64,000 nt of DNA. Origin: a bacterium. Its GTDB lineage: Bacteria > Vulcanimicrobiota > Xenobia > Xenobiales > JADMJV01. Where the stretch lies: contig JADMJV010000012.1 in the NCBI GenBank assembly GCA_018780265.1, forward strand, positions 128,200 through 192,199. Direction: 5' to 3'. Of the stretch, positions 17,009-26,762 are shown piece by piece. Under the pieces are notes generated by a model, which saw only the letters and a list, made by a program, of their open reading frames with translations, had not been told where the DNA came from and ran no database searches. Positions within the stretch are counted from its first letter, which is position 1. Each line of letters begins with the position of its first letter. Position numbers and translations under genes: made by a program.

Positions 17009-18604
17009 TCACAGCACGGGGGAATGTCCCGGCTCATAGATGGTGATCGACTGGCACATGTGATCGCCAAATTTGGGCAGGCTGCGACTGCTGCGCGTAT
17101 TAAACTCGAAGAAGATGCCCAGGGCCGCGTAGTCTAGCGTGCCATTGTCCCTGGTGGTGGGGTCGGCAAACCGCTTTAAGACGGCTTCCTGGTCCACGCC
17201 CACGCTCAACTCGGGAGCCTCCTGGAGGGTGAAGCCGCGGGCGGCCACCTCGATTTTCTGTAGCTTCGAGGTATTCTGGTCAAAATACAGTGTGGCCTCG
17301 GCATCGCTGCCACTGTAGGCCCACACCACCGTCGATTCAAAAGTATTGCCTTGATAAGGCGGACCCCAAAGACTTTCCACCTGCTCCAGGCTATCTCCCA
17401 GATTGACCTCGCCGACCCCTTGACCGGGTCGGATGTCTGCTTGAGCCGGCATTTCTGGCGTGTCGCTATCAACCTGGTCGGCACGGTATGCCGTTTCTGG
17501 TTGCGGACTGGGGGTGCTGGAAGCCATCAGGGGAGTATCTTCCGGCACTGGAGTTGGGGTTAATCGAGGCGCGACCGCAGCCGGGGTAGGGGAGGCCAGC
17601 GTGGTGGCCCTGGCCGTTGGAGTGGGAGTCAGCGCCTGGCCGCCCGGCTTGAGTGCGGCCACGCCCAGCCCCAACAGGGCCAGCAGTCCAAGTGCCCAGG
17701 CCGGGTTGAGCCTGGTGGGAGGGGGGGGCACCGGAGCAGGTTCTACCCGAATCGTGTCGGCCACGGGCGGAGCCTGGGTGGCTGCTTGCAGAGCCTGACG
17801 CATCTCGGATGCGCTTGAGAATCGTTGTCCGGGGTCTTTGCTCAAGGCCCGCGTGGTCCACCGAGAGATGGCCTCCGGGATGGTGAAATCTACCTGGCAG
17901 AGGGGCTCCGGGTCAAGCAACACCTGCTTTTTCATCACCTCGGTCAGCGTAGGGGCCTGGAAAGGGGTAAATCCGGTCAGCATTTCATAGAGGATGATGC
18001 CCACGGCATAGAGGTCAGACCTGGCATCGGTCTTGCCGTCAAATTGCTCGGGAGCCATATACTCTGGGGTTCCCAGGGCCATCCCGGTGCGCGTCATCTT
18101 TTCACTGGCCGCGCTGAAGGCGATGCTAAAATCGGTCAGGGCCACCTGGCCCTGGTCGGTCACCATTATATTGGAAGGCTTGATGTCGCGGTGCACAACG
18201 CTCTGGGCGTGGGCGTGTTCGAGGGCCGACAGCAACTGGTCCATGAGGCGACAGGCATCGGGCACAGACATTGGCCCGGATTCCCGCAGCAGGTCCCTCA
18301 GCGTGCGTGAGCCCAGATACTCCATGGCGATATAAAAAACACCGTCACGGGACGATTGATCGTAGACCTGCACAATATGGGGATGACGCAATTTTGCTGC
18401 TGTCACGCCCTCGCGCCGAAAGCGCTCCACAAAGTCCGGTTCGTCGGCCAGTGGAGCGGCCATCACCTTGACGGCCAGTTGACGGCCCAGATGGGGATGC
18501 TCACACAGGTACACCACGCCCATGGCGCCCCGGCCTAACTCGCTCACCACTTTGTAGTCACCGATAAACTCGGGCAGCTTGGACATGGCCCCTGGATTCT
18601 CCAC
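17009..18604 (-). CDS. Membrane-anchored Ser/Thr protein kinase (PknB-type) with exported sensor domain
   Basis: 531 residues from GTG 18604, chosen because AGGAGGG lies about ten bases upstream; an ATG at 18586 is the alternative. Kinase domain roughly 15-280: glycine loop GRGAMG (24-29), Lys46, HRDIKPSN (138-145). The metal loop reads DFS in place of DFG (158-160), and the activation segment contains MTRTGMALGTPEYMAPEQ. A Pro-rich linker leads to one transmembrane helix (302-319), then a Pro/Thr-rich tail and a C-terminal domain (about 390-531) starting GVGEVNLGDSLEQVESLWG, resembling small BamE/SmpA-like extracytoplasmic modules. Kinase inside, sensor outside is inferred. Divergent from a secreted-protein gene. 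Confidence 0.88.
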   Translation of the reverse strand: MENPGAMSKLPEFIGDYKVVSELGRGAMGVVYLCEHPHLGRQLAVKVMAAPLADEPDFVERFRREGVTAAKLRHPHIVQVYDQSSRDGVFYIAMEYLGSRTLRDLLRESGPMSVPDACRLMDQLLSALEHAHAQSVVHRDIKPSNIMVTDQGQVALTDFSIAFSAASEKMTRTGMALGTPEYMAPEQFDGKTDARSDLYAVGIILYEMLTGFTPFQAPTLTEVMKKQVLLDPEPLCQVDFTIPEAISRWTTRALSKDPGQRFSSASEMRQALQAATQAPPVADTIRVEPAPVPPPPTRLNPAWALGLLALLGLGVAALKPGGQALTPTPTARATTLASPTPAAVAPRLTPTPVPEDTPLMASSTPSPQPETAYRADQVDSDTPEMPAQADIRPGQGVGEVNLGDSLEQVESLWGPPYQGNTFESTVVWAYSGSDAEATLYFDQNTSKLQKIEVAARGFTLQEAPELSVGVDQEAVLKRFADPTTRDNGTLDYAALGIFFEFNTRSSRSLPKFGDHMCQSITIYEPGHSPVL

Positions 18605-18661
18605 CGGCCTGCTCCCTCCTAGCCAGACGGGAATGCGCCAGTCTGTGACGAAACTTGGCGA

Positions 18662-19252
18662 GTGTTTGGAAGACAGATTCTGAGCGGACTTCTCCTGCTG
18701 GGGTTGCTGGTGGCGCCTGGCTACGGCGACTCGCCCCTGACCTCCACGGATTTCTGGCAAGTCTATTCGGATGTCCCTCAGGTGGTCAGCGCGCACGAAT
18801 TGGGCGAACTCAACCAAAGTCTGAGTGAATACCTGCTCAGCAACGCCTCCATCGACCGCAAGGCAGCCCTGATCAATGGGCTGGGCTGGAACGCGGACGG
18901 CAAACAGAATGCCCGACTTTTTCGCGAAGCCCTGGTCAAGAAGTATGCCTCCCCTAATGTGGACTCGAAGTTGAGCGCTGAAGAGGCATTCTGCTTAGGA
19001 TACCTGACGGCCCTGGATGACTATCGAAAACCTCAACCGGCTCTTCCCTATCTACGCAAGGCTCATCTGGCCAGACCGCGCAGCTACACTATCGCCATTG
19101 TGGAAGCATTAGCGCGGGCACAGGAGACCTCCAACTCTGACGAGGGCTGGCAAATCGTGGCTCGTCTCAGTGATGACAAACAGCTCAACAAGGACCTGCG
19201 CGGTGGGGCTCGCGATGCAATTTTTGACTACATGAGGCCCGGCAAACCTTAG
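18662..19252 (+). CDS. Secreted hypothetical protein, helical
   Basis: 196 residues from GTG 18662. Signal peptide ILSGLLLLGLLVAPGYG with probable cleavage near 22. The mature protein is alpha-helical and contains one TPR-like hairpin around PALPYLRKAHLARPRSYTIAIVEALARA (near 126-155). I recognise no family. It is divergent from the kinase gene, with 57 bp between starts, and its stop overlaps the convergent helicase gene by 4 bp. Position next to a kinase with an exported sensor could mean shared control, but nothing in the sequence proves it. Confidence 0.6.
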   Translation: MFGRQILSGLLLLGLLVAPGYGDSPLTSTDFWQVYSDVPQVVSAHELGELNQSLSEYLLSNASIDRKAALINGLGWNADGKQNARLFREALVKKYASPNVDSKLSAEEAFCLGYLTALDDYRKPQPALPYLRKAHLARPRSYTIAIVEALARAQETSNSDEGWQIVARLSDDKQLNKDLRGGARDAIFDYMRPGKP

Positions 19253-22200
19253 CCCACCCAGACCCAGTTGTGCTGATGGCGTCGGCAGCGGCCGCGTTCC
19301 AGCATAGACTGCAAGCGGGCCAAAATTACCTCGCGGCCGGCTTTCTGTTTGCCGTAATGGCGGGCCACCGAGCGCACTAACTCCGCCTCCGACAAAGAGA
19401 TGGCCAGGGCCATTTCATGGGCGATGGTGGCTTCCATTTCGACGGGCGGAACCTCGCTCAAGTCGCGTTCACCGGCTCTAAATCCCACAAAACTCCGGCT
19501 TTGTTCCGGATCGGCCCAGACCGTGCCCTCCTCGTCGATCCACAGCTTTCCCTGTTGGGCCAGGATCGCTAGCTGACTTTCGAAGTGGGCCCGCATGCGC
19601 GATCCCAATTGGCGAGCACCCAGCGCCCGAGCGGCCCGGCTAAAGAGGTAGCGGGGCGCCAGCGGAGCCTCGGCGGCTAGCAGAGGTTCGATCACCTGGA
19701 AAAACTGGGCAGCCGATAACTGGTGTGGCTCGCGCTCAAAGGCCGGCGGGGTCAGCTCGACAGCCCTGTAGCTGCGGGACGACGGCACCTCCTCCACTGC
19801 CACCACCTCCTCCACAGAGGGCCCAACCTCAACTTCAACCTCAAGCGGCGCCGGATGCTGGCGCAGCGCCTCTTCCACCTCGGCCAGCACCCGCCCAGGA
19901 TCGCGCCACCAATCGGGCGCCCAGACCCGGATCAGGCGCCAGCCCAACCCGCTCAAAACGGCCTGGCGCAGGCGATCCCGGTCCCGGGCCGAGTGTGCGT
20001 CTCGATAATGCGGACCATCCCACTCGATGCCGGCCAGGGTGCGTCCGTTCTCCACCACGGCCAGGTCGATTTGATAAGACGAACTGCCCAGATTTACCTC
20101 AACCTGCCACCCGCGATCTTGCAGGGCCACCCTCAGGGCCTGGGTGAGTGGGTCCACCCGGGCTGCTCGCGAGGCCGTCAGCACACCACCTCGCCGGGCG
20201 TATTCCAAAAAGGCGCGCAGGTCGCGGGCGCCGCGCGCCTGGGCGCGGTTGAGGTCGATCTGCTCGGGTTGAATAGAGGAAAACACCCACATCTGTTGGC
20301 GGGCCCGGCTTACGGCTACATTCAGGCGACGCTCGCCGCCCTGACGATTGAGGGGACCAAACTCCATTCTAAACTTGCCGCTGGGGTCGGCGGCATAGGC
20401 GATCGAGAAGTAGATCACGTCGCGCTCGTCCCCCTGTACATTCTCCAAATTCTTGATAAATACAGGCTCCAGACAGTCCACAAAGTGGCGCTCAATTTCG
20501 GGATACTCGATGCGAGCCTGATCGAGGAGGTTCTCGATCAGGTTTTGTTGGGCCTGATTGAAGGTGACCACCCCAAAGGTCTGATCGGTCTGGGCCTGGC
20601 GCAGGCGGGCCACCAAATGTTCCACCAGGCACTCGGCCTCGGCTCGATTGGTGCGACTGGCCGAGCGCGCAAACACCCCTTCGGCCACGTGACGCCAGTG
20701 CACCCCTTGGGCCGGGTTGTTCAACTGCGCGTTGGGAAAAGTGAGCAAACGTTCGGCGTAGTAGTGACGGTTGCTAAAGGCGATCAGGCGCTCATCGGCG
20801 CTGCGATAGTGCCAGTTCAGGGTCAATTGGGGCAGGCCGGCCGCCGAACATTCGTCCAGAATCGACTCCAGCGTTCCGCCCAGGTCCACTTCTTCATCGT
20901 CTTCGTCGGTCTGGGCGGCGAAAAATGAAGTGGGCGGTAACTGGCGCGAATCGCCAACCACCACCCACTGGTTGCCTCGCGCCAGCGCGCCCAGGGCGTC
21001 CCAAGGGGCTATTTGCGAAGCCTCGTCAAAGACCACCAGATCGAAGGGTGGGTTGGTCGGGTCCAGATATTGGGCGATCGACAAGGGGCTCATCAACAGG
21101 CACGGTTTCAGGCGCGTCAGCAGGTTGCCTACTTCTTTAAAAAGCTGGCGGGGCGCTTTGAGGTTGCGCTGTTTCTTCAGCTCGCGTAGCAGCAAGGCCA
21201 TTTCGCCCTTGGCCCCTTGCTCTTGCACGGGCGGGATGCGCTCGCTGAGACGAGTCACCAGTTCACGCTGAGCCTGCTCCAAGCGTTGCTGGTCTTGCAC
21301 TCTGAACTGCTCCACTCGCTGCTGGTGCAGGTTGCCCTTGAAGCGGTGCGGCACTACCTCGGCCAGCCAGCCCTGCAGCAAGGACCGTTCGCACACACTC
21401 GGCAGGTCAGCCGGATCGAGGCGAGCGTCTCCAAGGGCCCGCACCACCGCTCCCATCTGCAGGCTTTCCAGCTTTTGGCAGGCCTCCTGAAAGAGAGTCC
21501 AGTCTGGCAGTTGGTCCAGTTGAGCCAGACCTTCCGTCAGCCACCGTTGCCACTCCTCCCAGTTGCGCTCTACCGGCTGCAGCTGCAGCGAGAACTGCAG
21601 CTCCTCCAGCCACTGTTGTAGCTGTTGAGACAAGGACAGATACTCTTGCAGCCAGCGCCCGGAGGCCCCTGACAACCGCTCTTCCCGGTTGCAGGCCGCC
21701 CGTATCTGAGCCAGCCAGGCTGCCTGGTCGGTCCAGCTCTGCAGCTCGCTCCATTGCTGACGAAACTCTTCGCTCCAGGTCACCAGGGATCGCAGTTCTT
21801 TCAAGTCAGACTGGGCTCCGCGCCAACGACTGCCCAGCAAGTCCTTTAGGGGAAGGCCGGCCAGTTCCGCATCCAGTTGCTTGACCCTAAGGGCAATGTC
21901 CAGCTGCTCAACCACCTGCCCGGCTTTGCCCAATCGTCCCAAAGCCACCCGCTTCAACTGACGCTGGCTGCCCCAAAGCATGAACCATCCCACCAAAAAG
22001 ACCGACATCCACTTTTGATAGCGCTGCTGCAAAGATTTCAGGTCCAGTTGCAGCAGCGAGTCTGTATAAGACTCGGCCAGTTGCGCCCATGCCTGCTGTC
22101 GTTGCGAAAGTTTCTCTAAAGCCGGATCCAGGACCGCCCGTATCTCTCGCCATGGGTGGCGATCGAGCAAGGCGTCCATGGGCATGGGGGAGCGCTGCAA

Positions 22201-24876
22201 GAGCGTCAACAAGGTGTGCAGCGGGCCCAGTTGATTGGCCCGCGGCGGGCATTGCAGTCCCCACAAGGACTGGCCTGCTTGCATCAGGGGCCGCCATTGC
22301 AAAAGCAGTTCTTGCCCACGCTTCAGCAGCTCACTGAGGCGCGTGCGAGCGCCCCCGTCCCATTGGGCCAGGCGGCTCTCCCGCCAGGGATGGGCGGCCA
22401 CGGCCCCCACTTCTCGGGCCCGGATCGACAACTCTGCGGCCACCCTCAACACCGCATCCATAGGACCAAAGTCGGCCGGCACCTGACAGGGCAAGGGTGT
22501 ATAGGCCTGCAGCTGGCTACAGCGGGCGATGGCCTGGTAAAGGGTCAGTCCCAGCGGGCGCTCGCGGTGCAGCAACTCCACATACTCATTCAGTTCGAGC
22601 TGGAGCTGGCCCAACGAGGCCGTGCCACCTTTGCGTGCAGGAGCCGCCTCATACTCCAACGATTCACGCAGTTGGGCCAGTATTTCGCCCTTGCTGGCCT
22701 TGTTGGAGTGCAATTGCAAACAGAATGGACCCAGCCCGTGGCGTTGCAGGCGCCGATAGACCACCTCCAGGGCGGCCAGCTTCTCGGCCACAAACAGCAC
22801 GGTGCGTCCCTGGGCCAGGTTTTGGGCGATAATGTTGGTGATGGTCTGTGACTTGCCGGTACCGGGCGGGCCTTGCAGCACAAAGCTGGCCCCCTGCTCT
22901 GAGCTGAAGACCGCGGCCAGTTGGGAAGAGTCGGCGTCCAGGACGCAATGAGATTGAGATGGATCGCGCTGATCCACCTGGTGGCTGGCCAGTAGCGGCT
23001 GAGGGCCGGCCAGTTGCGAGGTGAGAAAACTGCGCAGCATGGGCGAGCCGCTGTGCAGAGTGGGAAAGCGCTCGAGGTCCTGGAGCATCAGCAGTTTTGA
23101 GAACGAAAAGCTGCCCACCGCGCATTCTTCGAAGAGGTTCCATCCCGTCTGATTGAGCAGTTCACCACGCAGTCGCTGCAGCAACCCGGCCAGGCTGGGC
23201 GTCTCTCCCTCGATGCCGGGCCAGCCTTCCAGGTCGCTCAGGTCGATCTTGAAGTCGGCCTGCAACTTGCGCAGCAGGGTTAGATTGATGCGGATGTCTT
23301 CCCCCCGCCAGCGCATTTTGTAAGCTTCGTGCATGCGCACTCGCACCAGTTCCACGGGCAGCAGGGCCAGCGGGGCTGAGCGCTTTACGCTGGCCTTGTC
23401 GGTCTCGGTCCAGCGCAGGCTGCCCAGAGCTAAAAAGAGCGTGGAGCTGCCTGTCTCTTCCAGGTTGACGCGGTCGGCCCGAAACAGCTCCAGACTGCGC
23501 CTCAGAGTCTCGCTCTCTTCCAAATCGATCTGGAGTCGGCGCTGTCGAAAGTTGTCTTCTACCTCGCGCTTGACCACATCCTCACCCGCCTGCAGTTCGG
23601 CCAGTTTGGGACTGCGCGGGTCCTCCTGGCTGAGCAGGCGGGGCCGGCCCACCAGCGTAAAGGTGGCCCCGCCCAGCAACTCCTCCAATAACTCCTGAGG
23701 GCGCTCCAATAATATGGGCAAAAGGCGACGGTTGGTGTCGCGCTTCAGGTCCAGCAATCGATTGCGGGTGGTGATGTCGAGTAGACGATTTTTCCAGCTA
23801 TGGAGGCGCTTCTCCCAGGCTTCTCGAGGGGCAACCGGTGCTTTAAAATCGGCCTGAGTCGGACCGGCCCGGCTCAACTCGTCCCGGTCGGGTTTCCCTT
23901 CCTCGTGAATCAAAGTGACTTCGCCAGAGGCGGTCATGCGCAGCGGCAGGGGTCGAATGCCCTGTCTCTCGGAAGCGCGCAGATCAAGAGCCAGTTGAAA
24001 TTTTTCTTCCGTCAGATAGGTGCGGGCCACCGCTTCCGCCTGCTCGAAGGGCACACCGGCACAGGCGCTGGAAGAATCGAAGAAACACACCAGGCCTAAA
24101 GCCAGGCATTTGAGCAGGGTGGACACGTCGCTTAGAGCGCCGTCGGGGTCGTCGTCGGCGCGCAACCACAAGCCGGCAAAGGCGTGTCCCTCTACCAGCA
24201 CGATCAGGGCGTGCAGACCCACCCGGCGCAGTCCGGCCGCCATCAGGCAGGTCAGATCCAGGCAGTTGCCCTGGCGGTGTTCCAATAACTGGTCGGGTGT
24301 GCGCACTTTCTGGCCGCGTTCCAGCCAACCGTGGCTGCCTTGCAGATACTGAATGTCCCAATCTTGAACAGCCTGATAAATGGCCCGGGCCTGATCGTAG
24401 GCCTGGCCCGATTGGTAGCCGTCCAGGGCCCCCACATGTTGGCCGGCCTGCTGCACCAGTTGGCTAACGGCCGGATGGTGAGGCAGCACGAAGCTACACA
24501 GTAAATCGGGCAAGCCGCTCAGGCCGCTCCAATGATTGTAGGCCAGTACCTCGATGGGCCAGTGTTGCTGGTGCACCAGTGTGCCGCCCTGCAATAACTC
24601 CAGCAACAGGTAGCTGCGCGTGGTTTCGAGCGTAGAAACCAACTCCTGGGCTTTTAACAACAAGGGGGGCTCGACCCGCTCCCAGGTCTCCCCCGCTCGC
24701 AGCGACAGAGTGTCCTCGTAGCAGAGACTAAAGCCGTCGCCCATCTGCAGACGTAGCCTCAGATCATCCTGGTCGACCCCGCTGATCTGCAGGCGATGGA
24801 CAATGGGCACGGCGTTGTGCTGCATGGCCAGACTGGCGAAAGGGGAATGCTCAAGAATTACCTGAATGGGTTGCAT
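19249..24876 (-). CDS. Large multidomain helicase-nuclease (transglutaminase-like, DUF4011, SF1 helicase, Vsr-like nuclease, DUF3320)
   Basis: 1,875 residues. Domains in order: transglutaminase-like fold about 150-290 with Cys205 (GNCLDLT), His231 (EGHAFAG) and Asp267 (CFFDSSS); DUF4011 start WKNRLLDITTRNRLLDL at 361-377; SF1 helicase with Walker A GPPGTGKS (669-676), Walker B VVFDEASQ (1281-1288), GDSRQLPP (1308-1315) and motif VI RRLNVAVSRARQ; a long coiled insertion with one hydrophobic stretch near 958-968; Vsr/MTES_1575-type nuclease with IDLAVV (D1604) and GIEWDGPHYR (E1618, D1620); DUF3320-like C-terminus about 1720-1875. This is the COG1112-type layout known from the Hhe antiphage protein family. 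It starts 6 bp after the second kinase gene, so the two form an operon. Nucleic acid cleavage in defence or repair is inferred. Confidence 0.88.
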   Translation of the reverse strand: MQPIQVILEHSPFASLAMQHNAVPIVHRLQISGVDQDDLRLRLQMGDGFSLCYEDTLSLRAGETWERVEPPLLLKAQELVSTLETTRSYLLLELLQGGTLVHQQHWPIEVLAYNHWSGLSGLPDLLCSFVLPHHPAVSQLVQQAGQHVGALDGYQSGQAYDQARAIYQAVQDWDIQYLQGSHGWLERGQKVRTPDQLLEHRQGNCLDLTCLMAAGLRRVGLHALIVLVEGHAFAGLWLRADDDPDGALSDVSTLLKCLALGLVCFFDSSSACAGVPFEQAEAVARTYLTEEKFQLALDLRASERQGIRPLPLRMTASGEVTLIHEEGKPDRDELSRAGPTQADFKAPVAPREAWEKRLHSWKNRLLDITTRNRLLDLKRDTNRRLLPILLERPQELLEELLGGATFTLVGRPRLLSQEDPRSPKLAELQAGEDVVKREVEDNFRQRRLQIDLEESETLRRSLELFRADRVNLEETGSSTLFLALGSLRWTETDKASVKRSAPLALLPVELVRVRMHEAYKMRWRGEDIRINLTLLRKLQADFKIDLSDLEGWPGIEGETPSLAGLLQRLRGELLNQTGWNLFEECAVGSFSFSKLLMLQDLERFPTLHSGSPMLRSFLTSQLAGPQPLLASHQVDQRDPSQSHCVLDADSSQLAAVFSSEQGASFVLQGPPGTGKSQTITNIIAQNLAQGRTVLFVAEKLAALEVVYRRLQRHGLGPFCLQLHSNKASKGEILAQLRESLEYEAAPARKGGTASLGQLQLELNEYVELLHRERPLGLTLYQAIARCSQLQAYTPLPCQVPADFGPMDAVLRVAAELSIRAREVGAVAAHPWRESRLAQWDGGARTRLSELLKRGQELLLQWRPLMQAGQSLWGLQCPPRANQLGPLHTLLTLLQRSPMPMDALLDRHPWREIRAVLDPALEKLSQRQQAWAQLAESYTDSLLQLDLKSLQQRYQKWMSVFLVGWFMLWGSQRQLKRVALGRLGKAGQVVEQLDIALRVKQLDAELAGLPLKDLLGSRWRGAQSDLKELRSLVTWSEEFRQQWSELQSWTDQAAWLAQIRAACNREERLSGASGRWLQEYLSLSQQLQQWLEELQFSLQLQPVERNWEEWQRWLTEGLAQLDQLPDWTLFQEACQKLESLQMGAVVRALGDARLDPADLPSVCERSLLQGWLAEVVPHRFKGNLHQQRVEQFRVQDQQRLEQAQRELVTRLSERIPPVQEQGAKGEMALLLRELKKQRNLKAPRQLFKEVGNLLTRLKPCLLMSPLSIAQYLDPTNPPFDLVVFDEASQIAPWDALGALARGNQWVVVGDSRQLPPTSFFAAQTDEDDEEVDLGGTLESILDECSAAGLPQLTLNWHYRSADERLIAFSNRHYYAERLLTFPNAQLNNPAQGVHWRHVAEGVFARSASRTNRAEAECLVEHLVARLRQAQTDQTFGVVTFNQAQQNLIENLLDQARIEYPEIERHFVDCLEPVFIKNLENVQGDERDVIYFSIAYAADPSGKFRMEFGPLNRQGGERRLNVAVSRARQQMWVFSSIQPEQIDLNRAQARGARDLRAFLEYARRGGVLTASRAARVDPLTQALRVALQDRGWQVEVNLGSSSYQIDLAVVENGRTLAGIEWDGPHYRDAHSARDRDRLRQAVLSGLGWRLIRVWAPDWWRDPGRVLAEVEEALRQHPAPLEVEVEVGPSVEEVVAVEEVPSSRSYRAVELTPPAFEREPHQLSAAQFFQVIEPLLAAEAPLAPRYLFSRAARALGARQLGSRMRAHFESQLAILAQQGKLWIDEEGTVWADPEQSRSFVGFRAGERDLSEVPPVEMEATIAHEMALAISLSEAELVRSVARHYGKQKAGREVILARLQSMLERGRCRRHQHNWVWVG

Positions 24877-24882
24877 ACGCGG

Positions 24883-26703
24883 TCAGTCGACCAGATTTAC
24901 GCTGTCCCAGACCAGCTTCAGCTCATCTTGGAAGATTTTGGGCCCCATTCCGGTGCCGTTGCCACGCAAGGACACCCAGTAGTAGTGGCCTTGCTTCAGG
25001 CTGAGCGCCTCCATGCTCTGCGAGCGCCCCTGTCCTCGACTGAAGGCCAGGTCGGCGCCCGCCAGGTTGATGGGAGTCCAGCCGGTATGGTCCGATTGAA
25101 AGCTGTTGCGATACTTTTCGCCGCTGTGTTCCATGGAGTAGCCTTTGATGTCCAGGTTGAGTTCGAAGCTGTTGGTGCTCTTGCGGAAACCCCGATAGAA
25201 ATAGCCCTTCGATTGCATGCGAGCAATCGAGTTCCAGGCCGGATCCAGGTTCAGGTCGACCCGACTGTTGCTGTCCATGAGCGAGACGGACTCGTGCCCA
25301 CCAGTCCCGGTCTGGGTGGATGCTGTTGGGTAACTGGGGCCATTGGTGAGAGAAAAGCTCTCTGGCTCCTCTTCGGGTTCGGGTTTGGGCTTGGGTTTCG
25401 GCTTGGGCTTGGGTTTGGGCTTAGGAACGGCGGTGGGTGTCGGCACAGGCACGGGAACAGGTGTGGCGCTGGGCAGATTCAGGGCCAGAGGGGAACTGGT
25501 CGCCTCGGGTGTTACCGTGGCGGTGGCCGTCGGCTCAATGGAAGGCGCAGGAGCCTCGGGTTGACGGCCCACTGCCTGGCCAAACAGGAAGGCCAATACG
25601 GACAGCAGGGCAATCGCCCCCACTTGCTGGGCAACACCCCAGCGACGCGGGGGAAGGAGCGGTGCTTTTCCCATCTGCAGCGTTTCCGAGCCGGGCGGAT
25701 CGAGTTCGGGCTTTTTGGCCTCCGGCACAGTCAGGGGGGGCAGGTCAGGCTCACCAAAAGGTTGCTCCGGCTCCATGGGAGCGGTCAGAGGGGTTTTGTA
25801 AGGAGCCGGGTCGTCGTGGCGGGGCAGTGGTTTCAACTTTACGGGGGCTTCTCCCAGGGTCAGGGGCAAGTGGGGACGCAACTCGTCCAGGGCCCGCAGC
25901 ATTTCCTGGGCGCTCCCAAAGCGGATACTGACTTCGCTGGCGCAGGCTCGGTCGATGATGGCGGCCATGGCCGGGTCCAAGTCCGGCTTCAGTTGATGAA
26001 CCGGCGGAATGTTGAGTACGGTGGGCACCACTCCTGTGACCAGGTGGTGCAGGGTGGCTCCCAGTGCATACACGTCCGAGCGCTGTTCTGCTTTGCCCTG
26101 CAACTGTTCCAGCGGGGAATAACCGAGTGTGCCCAGTTGGGTCTGGGTTTTGTTGGGTTCGCTGAGCAGTCGGGCCATGCCAAAGTCAACCAGTTTGATG
26201 CGGCCGCTGGGATGTTCTCGGATCAGATTGGCCGGCTTAATGTCGCGGTGCAGCAAAGGTGGATTTTGGGCATGCAGGTATACCAGGATATCAAGGACCT
26301 GGCGACTGTCGCGAATAATTTGCTCCACCGAGAAGGGCTGTCCCGTCAGTTGCAGGCGTTCTTCCAGTTCTTGCTCCAGATTGCGCCCTACAATAAACTC
26401 CATCACCATGTAGTAGGAGCCGTCGATTACAAAGCTGTCGTAGGCCTGCGGAATGCCGGGGTGCTGCAGGCTTCGCAAAAAGTTGACTTCGGCCTGAAAC
26501 TTGGTGCGGAACATGGCCGCCTGCTCGCCTTCCATCAGGTGCTCCAGCATCTGCTTGACGGCCACGCAGCGATTGTTGGCCTGCAGGTCCCGGGCCTCAT
26601 AGATGCTGCCCATGCCACCGCTGGTGATGGCTCGCACCACCTCATAGCGATCTCCCAGCCTCACGCCTACTGCTAAATTCACTTGCAGCGCGATTCTAGA
26701 CAC
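24883..26703 (-). CDS. Membrane-anchored Ser/Thr protein kinase, first gene of kinase-helicase operon
   Basis: 606 residues from GTG 26703; a second GTG seven codons on is possible. Kinase domain about 20-275: glycine loop TSGGMGS (27-33), Lys50, HRDIKPAN (152-159), DFG (173-175). A Pro-rich linker precedes one transmembrane helix (357-378, VGAIALLSVLAFLFGQAVG). Outside lie a Thr/Pro region, a rigid Lys-Pro repeat (428-441) and an exported C-terminal domain (about 475-606) with SFELNLDIKG and PINLAGADLAFSRG strands, of no family I recognise. Kinase residues are intact. The gene runs directly into the helicase-nuclease gene and is preceded by a leader with a terminator, so premature termination could set expression of both. 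Confidence 0.88.
   Translation of the reverse strand: MSRIALQVNLAVGVRLGDRYEVVRAITSGGMGSIYEARDLQANNRCVAVKQMLEHLMEGEQAAMFRTKFQAEVNFLRSLQHPGIPQAYDSFVIDGSYYMVMEFIVGRNLEQELEERLQLTGQPFSVEQIIRDSRQVLDILVYLHAQNPPLLHRDIKPANLIREHPSGRIKLVDFGMARLLSEPNKTQTQLGTLGYSPLEQLQGKAEQRSDVYALGATLHHLVTGVVPTVLNIPPVHQLKPDLDPAMAAIIDRACASEVSIRFGSAQEMLRALDELRPHLPLTLGEAPVKLKPLPRHDDPAPYKTPLTAPMEPEQPFGEPDLPPLTVPEAKKPELDPPGSETLQMGKAPLLPPRRWGVAQQVGAIALLSVLAFLFGQAVGRQPEAPAPSIEPTATATVTPEATSSPLALNLPSATPVPVPVPTPTAVPKPKPKPKPKPKPKPEPEEEPESFSLTNGPSYPTASTQTGTGGHESVSLMDSNSRVDLNLDPAWNSIARMQSKGYFYRGFRKSTNSFELNLDIKGYSMEHSGEKYRNSFQSDHTGWTPINLAGADLAFSRGQGRSQSMEALSLKQGHYYWVSLRGNGTGMGPKIFQDELKLVWDSVNLVD
25378..25424 (-). repeat. TTGGGY hexamer repeat encoding Lys-Pro array
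   Basis: Tandem hexamers TTGGGC/TTGGGT (one copy reads TTTCGG-like) encode (KP)n in the exported stalk of the second kinase. Such arrays vary in length by slippage and form extended, wall-spanning stalks like TonB. Seen directly; the role is inferred. Confidence 0.7.
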
Positions 26704-26726
26704 AGCCGCCAGGAGCCTTTTGCGGG

Positions 26727-26762
26727 AAAAAAAGAAGCCCCCGGGGGATTAGTCCCGGGGGC
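26727..26762 (-). terminator. Strong Rho-independent terminator read on the minus strand, upstream of the kinase gene
   Basis: GCCCCCGGG (26737-26745), an 8-base loop, and CCCGGGGGC (26754-26762) form a perfect 9-bp GC stem. Reading the minus strand, it is followed by a T-rich tract, TTCTTTTTTT, at 26727-26736. No minus-strand protein gene lies upstream, because the next gene is on the plus strand, so it must end a short transcript or attenuate the kinase-helicase operon. Confidence 0.75.

Noticed and set aside
24796..26676. 626-codon open frame on the plus strand opposite the second kinase gene
   Set aside because: It mirrors the kinase codons in the antisense frame, a known effect of high GC; the kinase has full catalytic motifs and the antisense product is low-complexity.
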